Below are positions 10,221 through 21,430 of a stretch of DNA of 26,870 nucleotides, one piece after another. The translations under genes and the position numbers were made by a program. The stretch comes from Paraglomus occultum (taxonomy: Eukaryota; Glomeromycota; Glomeromycetes; Paraglomerales; Paraglomeraceae): assembly GCA_910592205.1 (NCBI GenBank), contig CAJVPJ010000370.1, positions 1-26,870 on the forward strand, in the 5' to 3' direction. Below the pieces are notes generated by a model. It did no database searches. It was not told where the DNA came from and saw nothing but the letters and a program-made list of their open reading frames with translations. The first letter of the stretch is position 1. Every line of letters begins with the position of its first letter.

Positions 10221-10502
10221 GGAAGACCAAGATCAATGTCTGACCGAAGCGTCCGGTACCTAGCGCAAATAACTGCTGATGAACTTGTTCAAATGGACGA
10301 GCAGTTAAACATTTCTGCTAGTCAAAGAACGGTTCGAAGTCATTTGTATGAAGCTGGTTTCCACAGACGTGTTGGAAAGAGAAACCCTTTATTTCTGAGC
10401 AGAATCGCAAAACCGCTTTCATGGTGTAAAGAACGAAGGATATGGGATGACGAATGGAAAACCGCAACTAGCCGTTTGATAAAAAATCGAGTCTTACATT
10501 AG
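10221..10502 (+). pseudogene. Tc1/mariner transposase remnant (DNA-binding part only)
   Basis: The frame from 10221 reads GRPRSMSDRSVRYLAQIT, then ISASQRTVRSHLYEAGFHRR and NPLFLSRIAKPLSWCKERRIW. This is the linker GRPR AT-hook motif plus the second helix-turn-helix (HTH_Tc3-type) of Tc1 transposases, which normally leads into WSDES and the DDE catalytic domain. Homology stops around 10460 and the frame ends at TAG 10500-10502, so the whole catalytic domain is missing. No start codon in a good context and no terminal inverted repeats were found. The copy must be inactive. The join to the next coding remnant suggests a deletion or nested insertion. Confidence 0.8.
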
Positions 10503-10972
10503 AAGCCTTGAGAACATCTGCAAACAAGCCAGATTTCTGTGCCCGTCTGAAGGTGGAGCATCATGAATATATTGAATTGGTTTTTGGAAAGTTTTCGCAG
10601 CTAGATGCACCACCACAGAAGCATTGTGATGACTGGAATAAGTTGGTCCGCTCTGGCAAGGATAGCATCGACATGCTTCGTGATGTTTGTTTTCATCAGG
10701 TAGACATTGATGAGGCAGATAGTATAGCCTTTAATATCAGGCGGATAGTACGGCGTTTAGTATAAGCCTGTGCAGGTCGACAGGAAATAGAAGATATTAT
10801 AAGAAAAGCACTTCGACTGAAAACCTGCATGGAAAACATTATGCGTAAAGTGGAAAAAGCGCTGACTGAAAGCACATCTCTACCGGTCAATGAAAGTAAC
10901 GATGCATTAGAGAGAGCATGTCTATATAGCATCAACGACCGATTTCCACAAAAAAGACAATCACATAACTGA
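10472..10972 (+). pseudogene. Unknown coding remnant with one in-frame stop
   Basis: A single frame stays open from just after TAG 10469-10471 to TGA 10970-10972 apart from one TAA at 10763-10765. The product is hydrophilic and looks helical: residues such as ARLKVEHHEYIELVFGKF, then DSIDMLRDVCFHQVDIDEAD, and after the stop EIEDIIRKALRLKTCMENI. I do not recognise it. No plausible splice pair removes the TAA: GTATAAGCCTGTGCAG is only 16 nt. There is no ATG near the beginning, which abuts the Tc1 remnant in another frame. Likely the 3' part of a gene, or of a larger transposon, broken by a point mutation. Confidence 0.4.
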
Positions 10973-12520
10973 TGGGGTGGGGTCTACCTGAAATTCTATC
11001 TGCCTATTTTCCTTAATGCTTACTTTTATTGAATATCAGAACGATCATGTAAATAAAGTATATTAATATCAAAACACAAATCGTATGCTCCAGTAATAGT
11101 AAACCTACATTTCAATCGTCATCTACAAAAAGTAACATTAGTGTATAAACGACTATGATTCTTTATTATTATCCAATCGATCACGAAATCAATAATACCA
11201 GCGATGCATACACACATTATCCTTCTCTCTATCAGACGTACTAATACGCCTCCACACATCATTTCTGTCTGCTATAATCCAAAATCCAACGTGTCCGCAT
11301 ACATAAGATACCCCACATCTCCTTACTCCCCTCACGCAATTACTCTTCTCTACGCATAATATAATTAGCCCCAGACATCCTGCTGAAATATGGATCGTGA
11401 ATCTACAGTATGCTGAGAACTCTAACGTAGCTTGCCTTCGAATCGGGGAAAGCGTAAAAACACCTTGACTACATTATACACTGCATTTGACCTGCCCGAT
11501 TATACATACCAAGTAATTCAGCTCCTATTCCGTTGGTAATTAGTAATCGAATGCTGATATTAATACGCCTGGTATTACTGATTGTCAGGCTCATGCGCCA
11601 GACACACGTAGAAACGTAGATGCATTAACATTACTTTTTGCTGTTATCCTTTGTTAAAAGCTAGTTTTGCGAAGACTGCTAAAGTATTAGGTCAGTAAAG
11701 CAAACATAAACTAGAGAATATCGGAATTGCGATTTCGGGGTAACGACACTTTATTACAGGAGTTAAAATATTCCACCTTTAAGAGAAGACAATGCTATGC
11801 AGTGTGATAGAGCAACTTTTGTATGTAACTTGTCAAGGAGCGAAAATAAGAATTTCATATACAATAACTCTACTATCGCGAACCCCTGTACTGGACTGAT
11901 AACTACTGATACCAGACCCCCGCAATAATGATATTGCCTATATTTGTGTTTGAATGTAAAGGAGATCTTGATAATGGCACCTTGCCCACTGTAATGATTG
12001 TGGTCGAGCTATTACTATGGAGAAACAGGGTAAAGTTGTGTGATTTGAGAAAGAAAAACCATTTCAGTAGCTGAGATAATGTGGCAAAGTTGTGTTGATA
12101 GATTGGTATAGCAATTAGACAGTGCCGAGGAAGAAATTTGGATGTCTTGGACGTTTCAAAGGACAAGAATTATTAGGTAAAATTCAAAGACTTGAAAAGC
12201 AGCAAACTCGGCATGTTGCTCAATTGAAATTCAAGAAAGTAAGAGATGACCTATTACCAGTATTAATGACCTCAATACTAAATTTATAAAATCATTTTAC
12301 TATTTCTGGACCTGTTCTCGATTGCAGATTACGGAGATGTTTTTACGACTCCTCCGCAAATACTATACATCATGCTTCAAGCACCATTCCCAAAGCGTTA
12401 TTTCAAGTCGCGTCTGGTTTGTGACACCAAACAATGATAATAATAAATACAATCGCGTGCGCATTCGAATATCTATTGCTGTCAATTCGACTTGGTTAAC
12501 AAACGGCTCACACCTTTCCT
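10973..12520. other. Intergenic spacer, promoter of separase
   Basis: No recognisable gene. The segment 11904-11935 resembles 8623-8653 (core TGATACCAGACCCCC). The minus-strand ORF at 11903-12166 and the plus-strand ORF at 12322-12552 have no domains; the latter overlaps the separase start in another frame. The separase promoter and 5' UTR must lie in the last few hundred bases. Confidence 0.5.
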
Positions 12521-15500
12521 ATGGCACCCGATATCTTACAAACCGTCCTTAGCGCACTTTCAGACTGGAAAACGTGTGATGATGCTGTAACTAGTCAAAT
12601 AAAAAACTTATTGCCCAACAATTCCTGCACAAAGAACGACAAAGCAACAAATTCGAAAAATTCCATAACAACCAAAGCCACTCGCAAGAGTAAAATTCCA
12701 CGCAGGCGAGAAGGACTGACTCACCGCGTCAACTCAACATATTTACGCTATGCACAGCAAATAGTCAACCAGAGCTTGTCGACTCTCTCAAAGGTGTACA
12801 AAGAACAAACAGACAATCATAGTAATAGTGATGTGATAAGAACAAGTGTCAACTGCTTAGTTGAGGTTACATTGTACTGTATTCAAGTTTTGGAAGGATT
12901 AGAAAAAGCAAAAGTTAGCTGTAAGCCATTAGACATTGAAAAGGCATATTCGAATATTATCGCTAAAATGATCAACTTTAAGATGGTTAGTAAATTTTGC
13001 CGATCAAAGATCGAGTAAATTAAATGTCAACGACACATATCCAATAACACGTCATTTTTTCTCTCTCTTAATAAATGCAAGCATCAACGAGCCGTCTCAC
13101 AGTTGCTCTACCTACGCCGTCGTCTCTTACCTCGTTGTAAGCCTCCTCTGCGGTCCGAATGCGTGCAACATACTTTACAAGAAATTAAATCCATCAAACC
13201 AGACTCGGAAGAAATTCTTGATTTCGTCGTCTCATGTGTCGAAGCGTGTTGGTACCCATGCGAGGATGAAATGCATGTTATGGAGTTGACGAAGCCGGTT
13301 GAAATGCATGATATGGAGGTGATGAAGCTGGTTCTTGCATGTCACATAAATTGTTTGAGGTGTTTGACTGGATATAAAAATGGATTGGGAATTACGGTGA
13401 GTGGTGGGTTCGAGCGACGTTTTAGATGTATTTCTGTTTGGAAGCGAGATAAATGTATATACAAATGGTTTTTTTTTATAGTACTTGATGAGGATACCGC
13501 AGCTACGCGAGATTATTGTTGGTTGGTGCAGAAAAGCAGGTAGGGTTGACGCATCTGTTGCAACGACACAGTCAGATGCCTTATTGAGAGTGCTCACCAT
13601 GGCCTGTAATAGTCTTAAAACATTACCTGGTGAGTATATCAACTGATTTTACAGTTGGGGTAATCATAGTCTAAATATTAACTCCACGTGTTGAAGACGA
13701 CAATTCAGAGAGAATATTACATCTGCGATCGTTCTCGTTGCAAATATTTGTTACAACCGACCGATTCACTTTGGCTTCGCTCCTGGACCTGGCACTGAAA
13801 TCCGTAATCCAGTTCGAAAAGACTTGTAAAAACGGTAAATACTATCAATTTGACATATTACTATGAGCTTGTGTACCGACGAAAATATTGATCTTCTGTA
13901 TTTTTTTCGTAAAGACATTAACGTCATGTACAAGAAATTGCTTTCGTTCCATGATGAGATTGCGTGTCTAATTAAACGATATTTGGATGAACTTACGATC
14001 GAGTGTCGGACTTATATTGAATGGATAGATCATTACGCGTACGTTGCGCAAAAGGTTAGAATATATCTTATTATTATCTTTGCTATTCGATCGCTTCATT
14101 CTGGCACAATTTTAATGAACATACCATTCAAAAGGCTAACGACTACAAGAAAGCGATAGACATATATACAGAGGCTCTACTCTCGATCCCACCCACATTA
14201 ATAGCTCAATTTTCCACTCTGGCTTCCTCCCATTCGATCTTATCTTCCTCCCTCATCGCGCCCATTATTCCAAAATTAATCGAACGTTTTGTGAAAGTAA
14301 CATATCTCGATTGTCCAGAAGGAAATTTTACTCCGATAATGGAGCTGTTGCTTAATAAAAAATCAGAGAGCGAGAAGGATGTAGTCGCGTTGATGGAGTA
14401 TGCGGTGAGAGTTATCAGGATCGTTGGACAATTCGAGCGGGAGATTTGTGTGAGAAGAATGGTCGAAAGCATATTAGATATTTATGAAAAGGAAGAATAT
14501 CCGATCAGACACGCGAGGTGAGGTTTGCAGTCACTTACGAGGGGGGTAGTCGTGCACCGATTTTAATTACCTGTCTATATTGATTTTTGTGCTTTCCGTG
14601 TCGGAAAAATCAGAGTCTTGATAGAAAAAGCGAAATTAATGAGGTGCAGCCCACTTATTGAAGACCGTGATAAAGTTATAAATACGTTGAATTCCGCCAC
14701 AGAATTACTCAAAACCGAAGTATATTATCGAACTGGAATTAGACTTTATATAATCCCTATTTCCAACTAAGTCTTTTTTTTTTGTCCCCTTATAGGATTT
14801 CAAAAATGACGTCGGCCTCTCAAGATTACGCAATCACTATCTAGCGACGGCGTATTCCTGGGTTGCTATCACCTCTCAAGAACTCGGACAGCCAAACGCA
14901 GACTCATTCAAGCTTGCGTTGGCTTTGTGGAAAATTATTTTAGCTGACGTACCCCCGCGCGGTAATGAGGGGACTGTGTCTGAGGAGAAACTGAAGGAAG
15001 TGAGGGAATGCCTGGATGATGTTGAGGGATGTTACAAGCATCTTCGTATCCTTTATTGGTGGGGTAGATGGGAGTGTATGCGCGAGGCGTTGTACACGCG
15101 AGACGAGTGATGAGTCGAGTTTACAGGCGTTCTCCCTTAACCATTCTTTGTGCGCTTCTTAAGAGATGTTGGCGGACTTTTTAGAGTCAGTACAACAACC
15201 TGTTAATTTGATCTTGACGTTAAAGTTGCTATTGAGGTTTAACAATGGCGTCCGAGAAAATGTCGACGAGTCGTTGTCAGGTAATATGGCCATCAATTAT
15301 GTTTCTGGTCAGCATGTCGTATTATATTAGTTTCAAACAATTCTCTCACTGCTTTACGCTCTCCCCGTCTACTCCATCTACAGACAGTGTGGGTATTTTC
15401 AACCAGCTTGGTCAAACGTATTTACAGCTTGGGTATACGGGAAAGGCTGGCTTATCCTGGTCTCAGGCAAAGATGATTATGGAAAGTGCATACTGTCAAA

Positions 15501-18500
15501 CCGACAATCGCTTATTGTGGATGCTGGGTTATTGTCGATACATGAGCTCGATTGGTCATGTGGACAAAAGGTTAAAATGACTGTTTATCACATGCTTCTC
15601 CAGCAATGATACTGTATTTGAAAATCCATATGAAAAATTTTGTATTAAAGCTTACAGTTTATTAATCTTCAAAAGTCGTAATGTGTTTAATGAGGCGAGG
15701 CAACTTGCAATCGCTCGTCTTGAGAGTAAGGACAAAACAAATATGGATAAGGTGGCTAAGCGGATGAGATACGAGCAATTGTTACTAGCTGATGCTGCTT
15801 GGACGCGATCGTGTATTCTGCTGGGACGTGTAAGTGTAACAAAATCTTGCAGAAACATCGATTGGTCGAGAATTCACTCGTATTGTCGCGTTCGAATAGG
15901 GTTTGTTGAATGAAGCTATTATTGATGGGAAAAGGACCCTGCGCATTCTTAATAGGCTGTTATCAAATATTGATAGAACTGGTCGAATTCGATGTAAAGA
16001 TCCAGTCGAGTCTAATCCGTTTCTAGTCAGTAGCGACTCTGATGGGAAGAATCGAGTCGAAGAAGAAGAATCGGTATTGACTTTGGCAGCACAACGATGG
16101 AAATTGCGCGTAACAAAAGTAATTTGATTCTAATTACCTTGCATGGGCGTGTTTATGTTTGTATATTCTAACGGAGAAATGCAAATGTTGCAGAGACTGC
16201 TCGAATGTTATGATCGATTGGGACAGCTTTTTGGCTTACGCGGTTCAATCAAAGAGGCGGAATTTTTTTTTAACAAGGGGCTACAGCTCGCCCAGTCCAA
16301 CAACGCACATAGTGCGATGAGCTCTTTTCTGTTGAATATTGCTGAATTACAATACCGGAAACATTGTTGGAAAGAGAGCAATGATTTATTGAACGAGGTT
16401 GCTTTGATGCAGAGACAGGCTTGTATTATAAAACGGGAAGAAGTCAAAATAAATTTATGTTTGGGAGATCTCAAGTATAGATTACAAGACTATGATCAAG
16501 CATTGCGATCTTATTATGCGGCCGAGGACATTTTAGCAAACATAATGGGGAAAGAATATATAATGAATATCGAGAGTGATGATTTGGGGTAAGTTTTTTT
16601 ATAGACTGAGATTCGTGTTTTGATTGATAGAAGACTAACAGTTGATTTTTTATAGCGACAATGTACTTCAAACCCCAAGGGCTAAACAGCTACTAACTAT
16701 CCCAGCATCGAGAACACCTGTAGTGAAGACTTCTGCTGACAGTATGCGTTATTCGAAATTGTTTAACCGTTCATAATGATCGAAACTCTTACATTGATTA
16801 AATACACAATCAAACTAATTTCTATTTAATCCATAGGTACTGTCCAGTTTGAATGTTTCTTGCTTGCTTATATGAAAGCCAATCTTTTACGGCGCGCTGG
16901 GCTGGTGATGAGCAAAAAAGGAAAGATAGAAGACGCATCGGAATTTCTCAAAAACGCGTTTGTTTTTAACATATCTATGCTGGAGAAGGTATTTTCCTTA
17001 TGGCTATTGAAATGAGAAGCTTTTACTTATCGGGTCAATTTACTAGAAAATTCACCGGGTTCATCTAAAGACAGATTTGCATTGACAATATTTTTGTTAA
17101 CAAAATAGGCTGAACATCTTCTTATACTTGGCAAAATAGAAATAATGAGAATTGTTAAACAATTAGAACAACCATTTTTAACGTATCAGATGCTATGTGA
17201 TTCTGGTATGATTTGAGACTCGTTATCGTAATGCAAACATCTGCTACGTGTTTTAAATATTATTAATACTTGCTATTGTTAATAGTTCTCTGTCTGCCAC
17301 CCATAATGAACGTTGGAGGCGCAAAATCCAATCATAGAGAACGTAAACATGCCAACACTAAAGTCACTGCTGACGCAATACAGAAAGTCAAACAAGCCGA
17401 TGAATATCTGATAGAAGCTTACAAACTTGCATTTGCTTGTGGTCCTACTTATCTTGCTCACGATGCATCGTTAGCGATTGCAATGCTGAACATTATAAAA
17501 GTATATGGACATATTATTAAGCGTACAGAATGTACTGATATTACCGAGGCGTGTACTTATTATCTGGGTGAGTGAGTGAGTACTAGACGTATTGACCTAC
17601 ATTCCCACGTTATTTACTCTTACGCATCTCTTTAGAAATGACGAAAGGAGTTGCAGCCAAGAGGGAGATGCTTGCCGCGTTAAACGAGAAGCTCTCTCCC
17701 GAATATCTGCAAGACGACACACAATGGCCGGGTGCGATATCAGACGCCACGTCGATCACAAGTCCCCAAACTCTCATGATGGATTCGTCGTTACTCGATG
17801 AGGATACTAAATCAAGACGGGACTATCTGACTCGGTTACAATCATTATACAAAAAAGAACTGACAGCACGCCCCGGGGAATTCTCACCGACTTTTGTTGA
17901 TAACCTCCCATCCAATTGGACAGTCTGTTCGATATCTATCGATACAGATGCAAATGACATGTATTTATGTCGTCTACGTAGACAAACAAAACCGTTTATT
18001 CTGAGATTGCCACTAAAAAGAGTATCATCTGAGCGTGGAGAGGATGACGGGTTGTCCTACGAAGAAGTTATTACTGAATTCAACGATATATTGACCAAGA
18101 GTGCTCAAACTATGGGGAAGACATGCGAGACCAAAGAAGCGAAATATCAATGGTGGGAAGATAGGAAGGAATTGGATATGCGTATGAGGAATCTACTTGA
18201 GAATATAGAAAACTGTTGGCTGGGCGGATTCAAGGTAGCCGTAACTACCAAGAGACAATATTAAGCAATCGTGCATGTTTTTTGTGTATTCATCATTGTT
18301 ATTTGTAAGTAGGGCATGTTGATTGCAGACAGTTGCGAAGATCCAAAGGCAGTGTATGAACTTAAAGGCAAACTAGAAGCGTTAATGGCTGAGGCGTTGG
18401 AAGATATTCTTAATAAGAAGGATAGTAATAAGGACTCGGCGCGATTAGATATACTTCCAGAATTATGCAAGGTTATTGGTCGTTTAAGGGAAGAATCAGA

Positions 18501-19683
18501 CATCGAGGACGTTATATATTTTCTACTAGATTTATATCAGTACAATGATATACCGATAGCCTATGATGAGATTGATGTTGATAAGGTAATTTACATACAA
18601 TGTTTTTGTTACTGGGCATAGTCATCATTTTATTTATTATCCTTGGATCAACAAGCTTATTATAGACATCGGGGATGCTATATCGAAGTATAACAATTCA
18701 GTTTTATCAACTGATCCCTCATATCCAAAGAATGATCAACATGTCATTCTAATACTTGACAAGAACGTCCAGATGCTTCCGTGGGAGAGCTTACCTTGTT
18801 TACGATCGCAAGCGGTATCACGGTTACCATCGCTATCGTTCCTAAGAGATAGAATTGTGCTGAGGGAGCATGCTAATAAACATTACGCCAAGGGAACATC
18901 CGAAGACTATACCGTAGACAGAAATAAGACATATTATGTGGTCAATCCGAGTAAAGATCTTTCAAATACTCAAAACGAATTCGAAGATTATTTAAAAAGG
19001 TGAGACAAACTGTTTAGCAAACTTGTAACATGTACGTGATTTGACGAGCTGTCTTGTTTAGTTTTCCTGAGTGGGATGGAGTAATCGGGCGGCCACCACT
19101 AGAACAAGAATGTAGAAATGGACTTGCCAATTATGATCTTTACATGTACGTATATAAATATTATAATACGTTTGTAACATGCCTAAAGCATATGCCCTGA
19201 CAATAATCTTTTTATTCTTTAGATACTTTGGACACAACAGCGGTGAACAATACATTAGTAGCCACCGCATACGTCAACTCGACCGATGTGCAGTGTCACT
19301 ATTGATAGGATGTAGTAGCGGTCATCTGCAGCCAGCGGGAGAGTTTGACCCATCGGGCGTAGCTCTTAGCTATATGATGGCTGGATGGTACGTGTATACG
19401 TGTGCTTTATGTTTACATCAATCCAATTTAAAATACTGACGTTAAAACGTAATACAGTCCTGCGCTGGTGGCTAATCTGTGGGATGTGACCGATAAAGAC
19501 ATTGATAGATTTAGCAAGGCCCTGTTTAGAGAGTGGGGTATCTCGCGTGATAACAATGAAAGAGATAATGGCTCGTGTATTTCACTTGTGCAAGCAGTTA
19601 GTAAGGCGAGAAAAGATTGTTTATTAGAGTATTTAATCGGAGCAGCACCCGTTGTATATGGAATACCATGTTATTTGAAATAG
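12521..19683 (+). CDS. ESP1: Separase (cohesin-cleaving cysteine protease), about 23 exons
   Basis: Clan CD protease that cleaves the Scc1/Rad21 cohesin subunit at anaphase onset, normally restrained by securin. Exons: 12521-12985, 13082-13396, 13482-13629, 13697-13834, 13915-14054, 14135-14517, 14614-14719, 14796-15045, 15164-15280, 15384-15570, 15676-15829, 15900-16109, 16194-16588, 16656-16741, 16837-16988, 17109-17205, 17286-17567, 17636-18234, 18313-18585, 18689-18999, 19062-19145, 19223-19387, 19458-19683; about 1760 aa. The N-terminal two thirds is a helical, TPR-like scaffold (LGQTYLQLGYTGKAGLSWSQ, RGSIKEAEFFFNKGL). Before the catalytic domain come LPSNWTVCSISIDTDAND, FILRLPLKRV and LLENIENCWLGGFK. 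The catalytic His is in IYFGHNSGEQY (about residue 1635, codon 19233-19235) and the Cys in LLIGCSSGHLQPAGEFDPSG (about 1661, codon 19311-19313). It ends with LVANLWDVTDKDIDRFSKA and YGIPCYLK. The start MAPDI at 12521 follows separase style. The 18586-18688 intron boundary is the least secure. Confidence 0.95.
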
Positions 19684-20156
19684 AATCATGACGGAAACTA
19701 TGCCCATGTAGAGACATTATGCGCATTATGCGAGTCTTTATTAAAACATGTGCCTTATCATACATTACATTCAAGTTAATATAAAATCGACTGGTTGATC
19801 AGGATCATTGTCCTGTTGAAAGAAACCTCCACTTTCCCCCCAGCATTCTGTGAGATGTCTTTCTACTATTTAAATGTAGAGCTTACTATCCCATTATGCC
19901 TCGAAAACAAAATACTAGTCTTTCCTTTGATACAAAATCTTCAATTTCATCAGTAAAAATTGTCTTTTTCTAATTGTCGTTAAGGTGACGACGTGCCCAC
20001 ACGCAACACGGCTTTCTTTATAAGCCTTGCATTGGTGTTCTTCATGTTCTTATAGTTATTGTTGTGCGATGAAACTCCACGCCATTCTCAGCACGCCGAC
20101 ATTTTCTAATATAAACCTATAGCCACAGCTCTGTTCGGAAACCGCTTCCCATGTAT
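19684..20156. other. Intergenic spacer downstream of separase
   Basis: No gene recognised. It would hold the separase 3' UTR. Base composition becomes less AT-rich after about 19980, approaching the duplicated module, and may already belong to that repeat family. Confidence 0.45.
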
Positions 20157-20841
20157 CGATTGGCGATAGTTAAAAGACGTCTGTCTTCCAGCATCCACAG
20201 AGTTGTAGCACGTCTGGTAATTGTTGTAAAATCCGGCTTCTGACGTCTTGAAAACCCTGCCGCATAGTTTCTTTTATAAAATAAACCGGTCTAGATTTTT
20301 ACCACAGGTAATTTAACATCTGGTCGACCGGCATCGATAATGGAAGCGGTGGGTTTGCGAGCTGTTGGCGTTCAGCCTCGCTAAGGTGGTTCTCGATAAA
20401 GTGTCGAATTGTTATGGTGCCAGCAGCGACTGACGTTATCTTTCTCAGATCTGTAAGCAATATAGTTGGGTGCCGCATCCGCTTGTAGCGAAGTGTGTTG
20501 CAGCATGTAGCACATGTGTGAGCAGGCGACCGTTAAAAACCTCAGCGGAGATAAAGTACCGATTGGCGATAGTTAAAAGAAATCCCTGACGTCTGTGTCT
20601 TCCAGCATCCATAGAGTTGCAGCACGTCTGGTAACTGTTGTAAAATCCGGCTTCTGACGTCTTGAAAACCCTGCCGCATAGTTTCTTTTATAAAACGAAA
20701 TCGGTCTGGATTTTTACCACAGGGAATTTCAATAGCTGGTCGACCGGCATCGATAATGGAAGCGGCGGATTTGCGAGCTGTTGGCGTTCAGCCTCGCTAA
20801 GGTAATTATCGATGAAATTTCGGATAGTTATGGTGCCAGCA
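20157..20841. repeat. Tandem duplication of a roughly 275-bp module (period about 405-415 bp)
   Basis: Copy 1 (20157-20425) and copy 2 (20560-20841) are near-identical over long stretches, for example both contain CGATTGGCGATAGTTAAAAG, GTAAAATCCGGCTTCTGACG, CTTGAAAACCCTGCCGCATA and GAGCTGTTGGCGTTCAGCCT. Copy 2 has about 11 extra bases early on, and copy 1 lacks one base in the coding part. Between them, 20426-20559 is not obviously repeated at DNA level, though its minus strand encodes a protein segment that parallels the one upstream of copy 2. Confidence 0.9.
20299..20532 (-). pseudogene. Broken paralogue of the CxxC ORF (copy 1 of the duplication)
   Basis: The minus-strand frame reads HTCATCCNTLRYKRMRHPTI, then TSVAAGTITIRHFIENHLSE and AERQQLANPPLPLSMPVDQ before a premature TAA at 20299-20301. 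The segment from AGTITIR to MPVDQ is almost identical to the ORF at 20688-21011. A one-base deletion relative to that copy (AAATTACC here against AAATTCCC there, with one fewer A) shifts the frame and causes the stop. A stop also lies upstream in frame near 20533 and there is no start, so this is a 5'- and 3'-damaged copy unless spliced. Its Cys-x2-Cys and following YKRMRHPT stretch look like a zinc-ribbon half. Confidence 0.5.
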
Positions 20842-21011
20842 CATCGACCGTCATGTTGATGGTCGTAATAACAATAATTATAATTTCGCCGTCGTTTCAG
20901 CGAATAACCACAAGCTTTGCATGCTGCATAGGTTATAGCCTGCAGAAAATAACAATATGCTGGTTGAGAGAGCGCGCCATCTTGAGTTTTGACCTTTGCC
21001 ACTATCGCCAT
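20688..21011 (-). CDS. Hypothetical CxxC protein (107 aa), part of the duplicated module
   Basis: The minus-strand ORF starts MAIVAKVKTQDG and contains ACKACGYSLKRRRNYNYC, then a further Cys in HDGRC: the pattern C-x2-C-x13-C-x9-C could bind zinc. The C-terminal half, AGTITIRNFIDNYLSEAERQ to MPVDQLLKFPVVK, is conserved in the broken copy at 20299-20532, which shows it was once under coding constraint: most differences are silent or conservative. The two copies diverge over the middle part, where copy 1 has RYKRMRHPTI and copy 2 has RRRNYNYCYY, so the start of this ORF may be a chimera or contain an unrecognised intron. I do not recognise the family. Homology between copies continues about 125 bp past the stop, so the duplicated unit is larger than the ORF. 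It may be a gene of a mobile element. Confidence 0.4.
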   Translation of the reverse strand: MAIVAKVKTQDGALSQPAYCYFLQAITYAACKACGYSLKRRRNYNYCYYDHQHDGRCAGTITIRNFIDNYLSEAERQQLANPPLPLSMPVDQLLKFPVVKIQTDFVL

Positions 21012-21298
21012 TGTGCATACGACAAAATGTGTGGTACGTTTCTTCTCGGGTGCATGGCGGTCAATCTATAAAATTAATGAATGTGCTGGTGTATTGGTAT
21101 GAGGATATACGCTACGCGTTTATTAATCTCCCCTTGCTGCTGCGTGAGAGAGATGGAGAGGGAAAAAAAGGGGGGGGAGTGGTGGGTTTATAAGAAAATA
21201 TCAGCATCTCGAAGCGCAAACACGGGGAAACCCACTTGTTGATGCTTTTTGCTTTGTTATGGACCTGACGGTAAACTGCTGAGACATCATCTAACCAG

Positions 21299-21362
21299 AT
21301 ATAAGATAAGTGACTATCGCGAGGAACTTTTATTCACAACAAGGGATATTAATATAAGATAA
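21299..21362 (-). mobile_element. 42-bp fragment of the LINE-like element's 3' end with 11-bp target duplication
   Basis: ATATAAGATAA occurs at 21299-21309 and again at 21352-21362. Between them lie 42 bp (21310-21351) whose minus strand holds AATAAAAGTTCCTCGCGATA; 27 bases (21313-21339) are an exact inverted match to 8407-8433, the end of the LINE-like insertion. In element orientation the match is at the 3' end and includes AATAAA. This is what an extreme 5' truncation during target-primed reverse transcription would leave. A microhomology-repair insertion of element-derived sequence is the alternative. Confidence 0.6.
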
Positions 21363-21378
21363 TGATCGGCTCGGATTT

Positions 21379-21427
21379 ATAGTCATGGGACATGTCCCGT
21401 GCAGGGTTCAATAGTCATGGGACATGT
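21379..21427 (+). repeat. 17-bp direct repeat with a 12-bp palindrome
   Basis: ATAGTCATGGGACATGT occurs at 21379-21395 and 21411-21427, 32 bp apart. In the first copy it continues to form the perfect palindrome GGGACATGTCCC (21387-21398). The second copy runs into the left target-site duplication of the MITE. Confidence 0.8.
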
Positions 21428-21430
21428 AAA

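Larger units (their letters stand above)
21012..21430. other. Spacer with small insertions and repeats
   Basis: No gene. It holds a G-rich run (21160-21185), the 42-bp LINE-end insertion (21310-21351) with its 11-bp flanking repeats, and a 32-bp-period direct repeat ending at the MITE. Confidence 0.5.

Noticed and set aside
13863-13914. ATG at 13863 as part of a separase exon
   Set aside because: Joining from 13834 through an acceptor at 13866 gives the wrong phase. The acceptor at 13914, after a T-rich tract, restores it.
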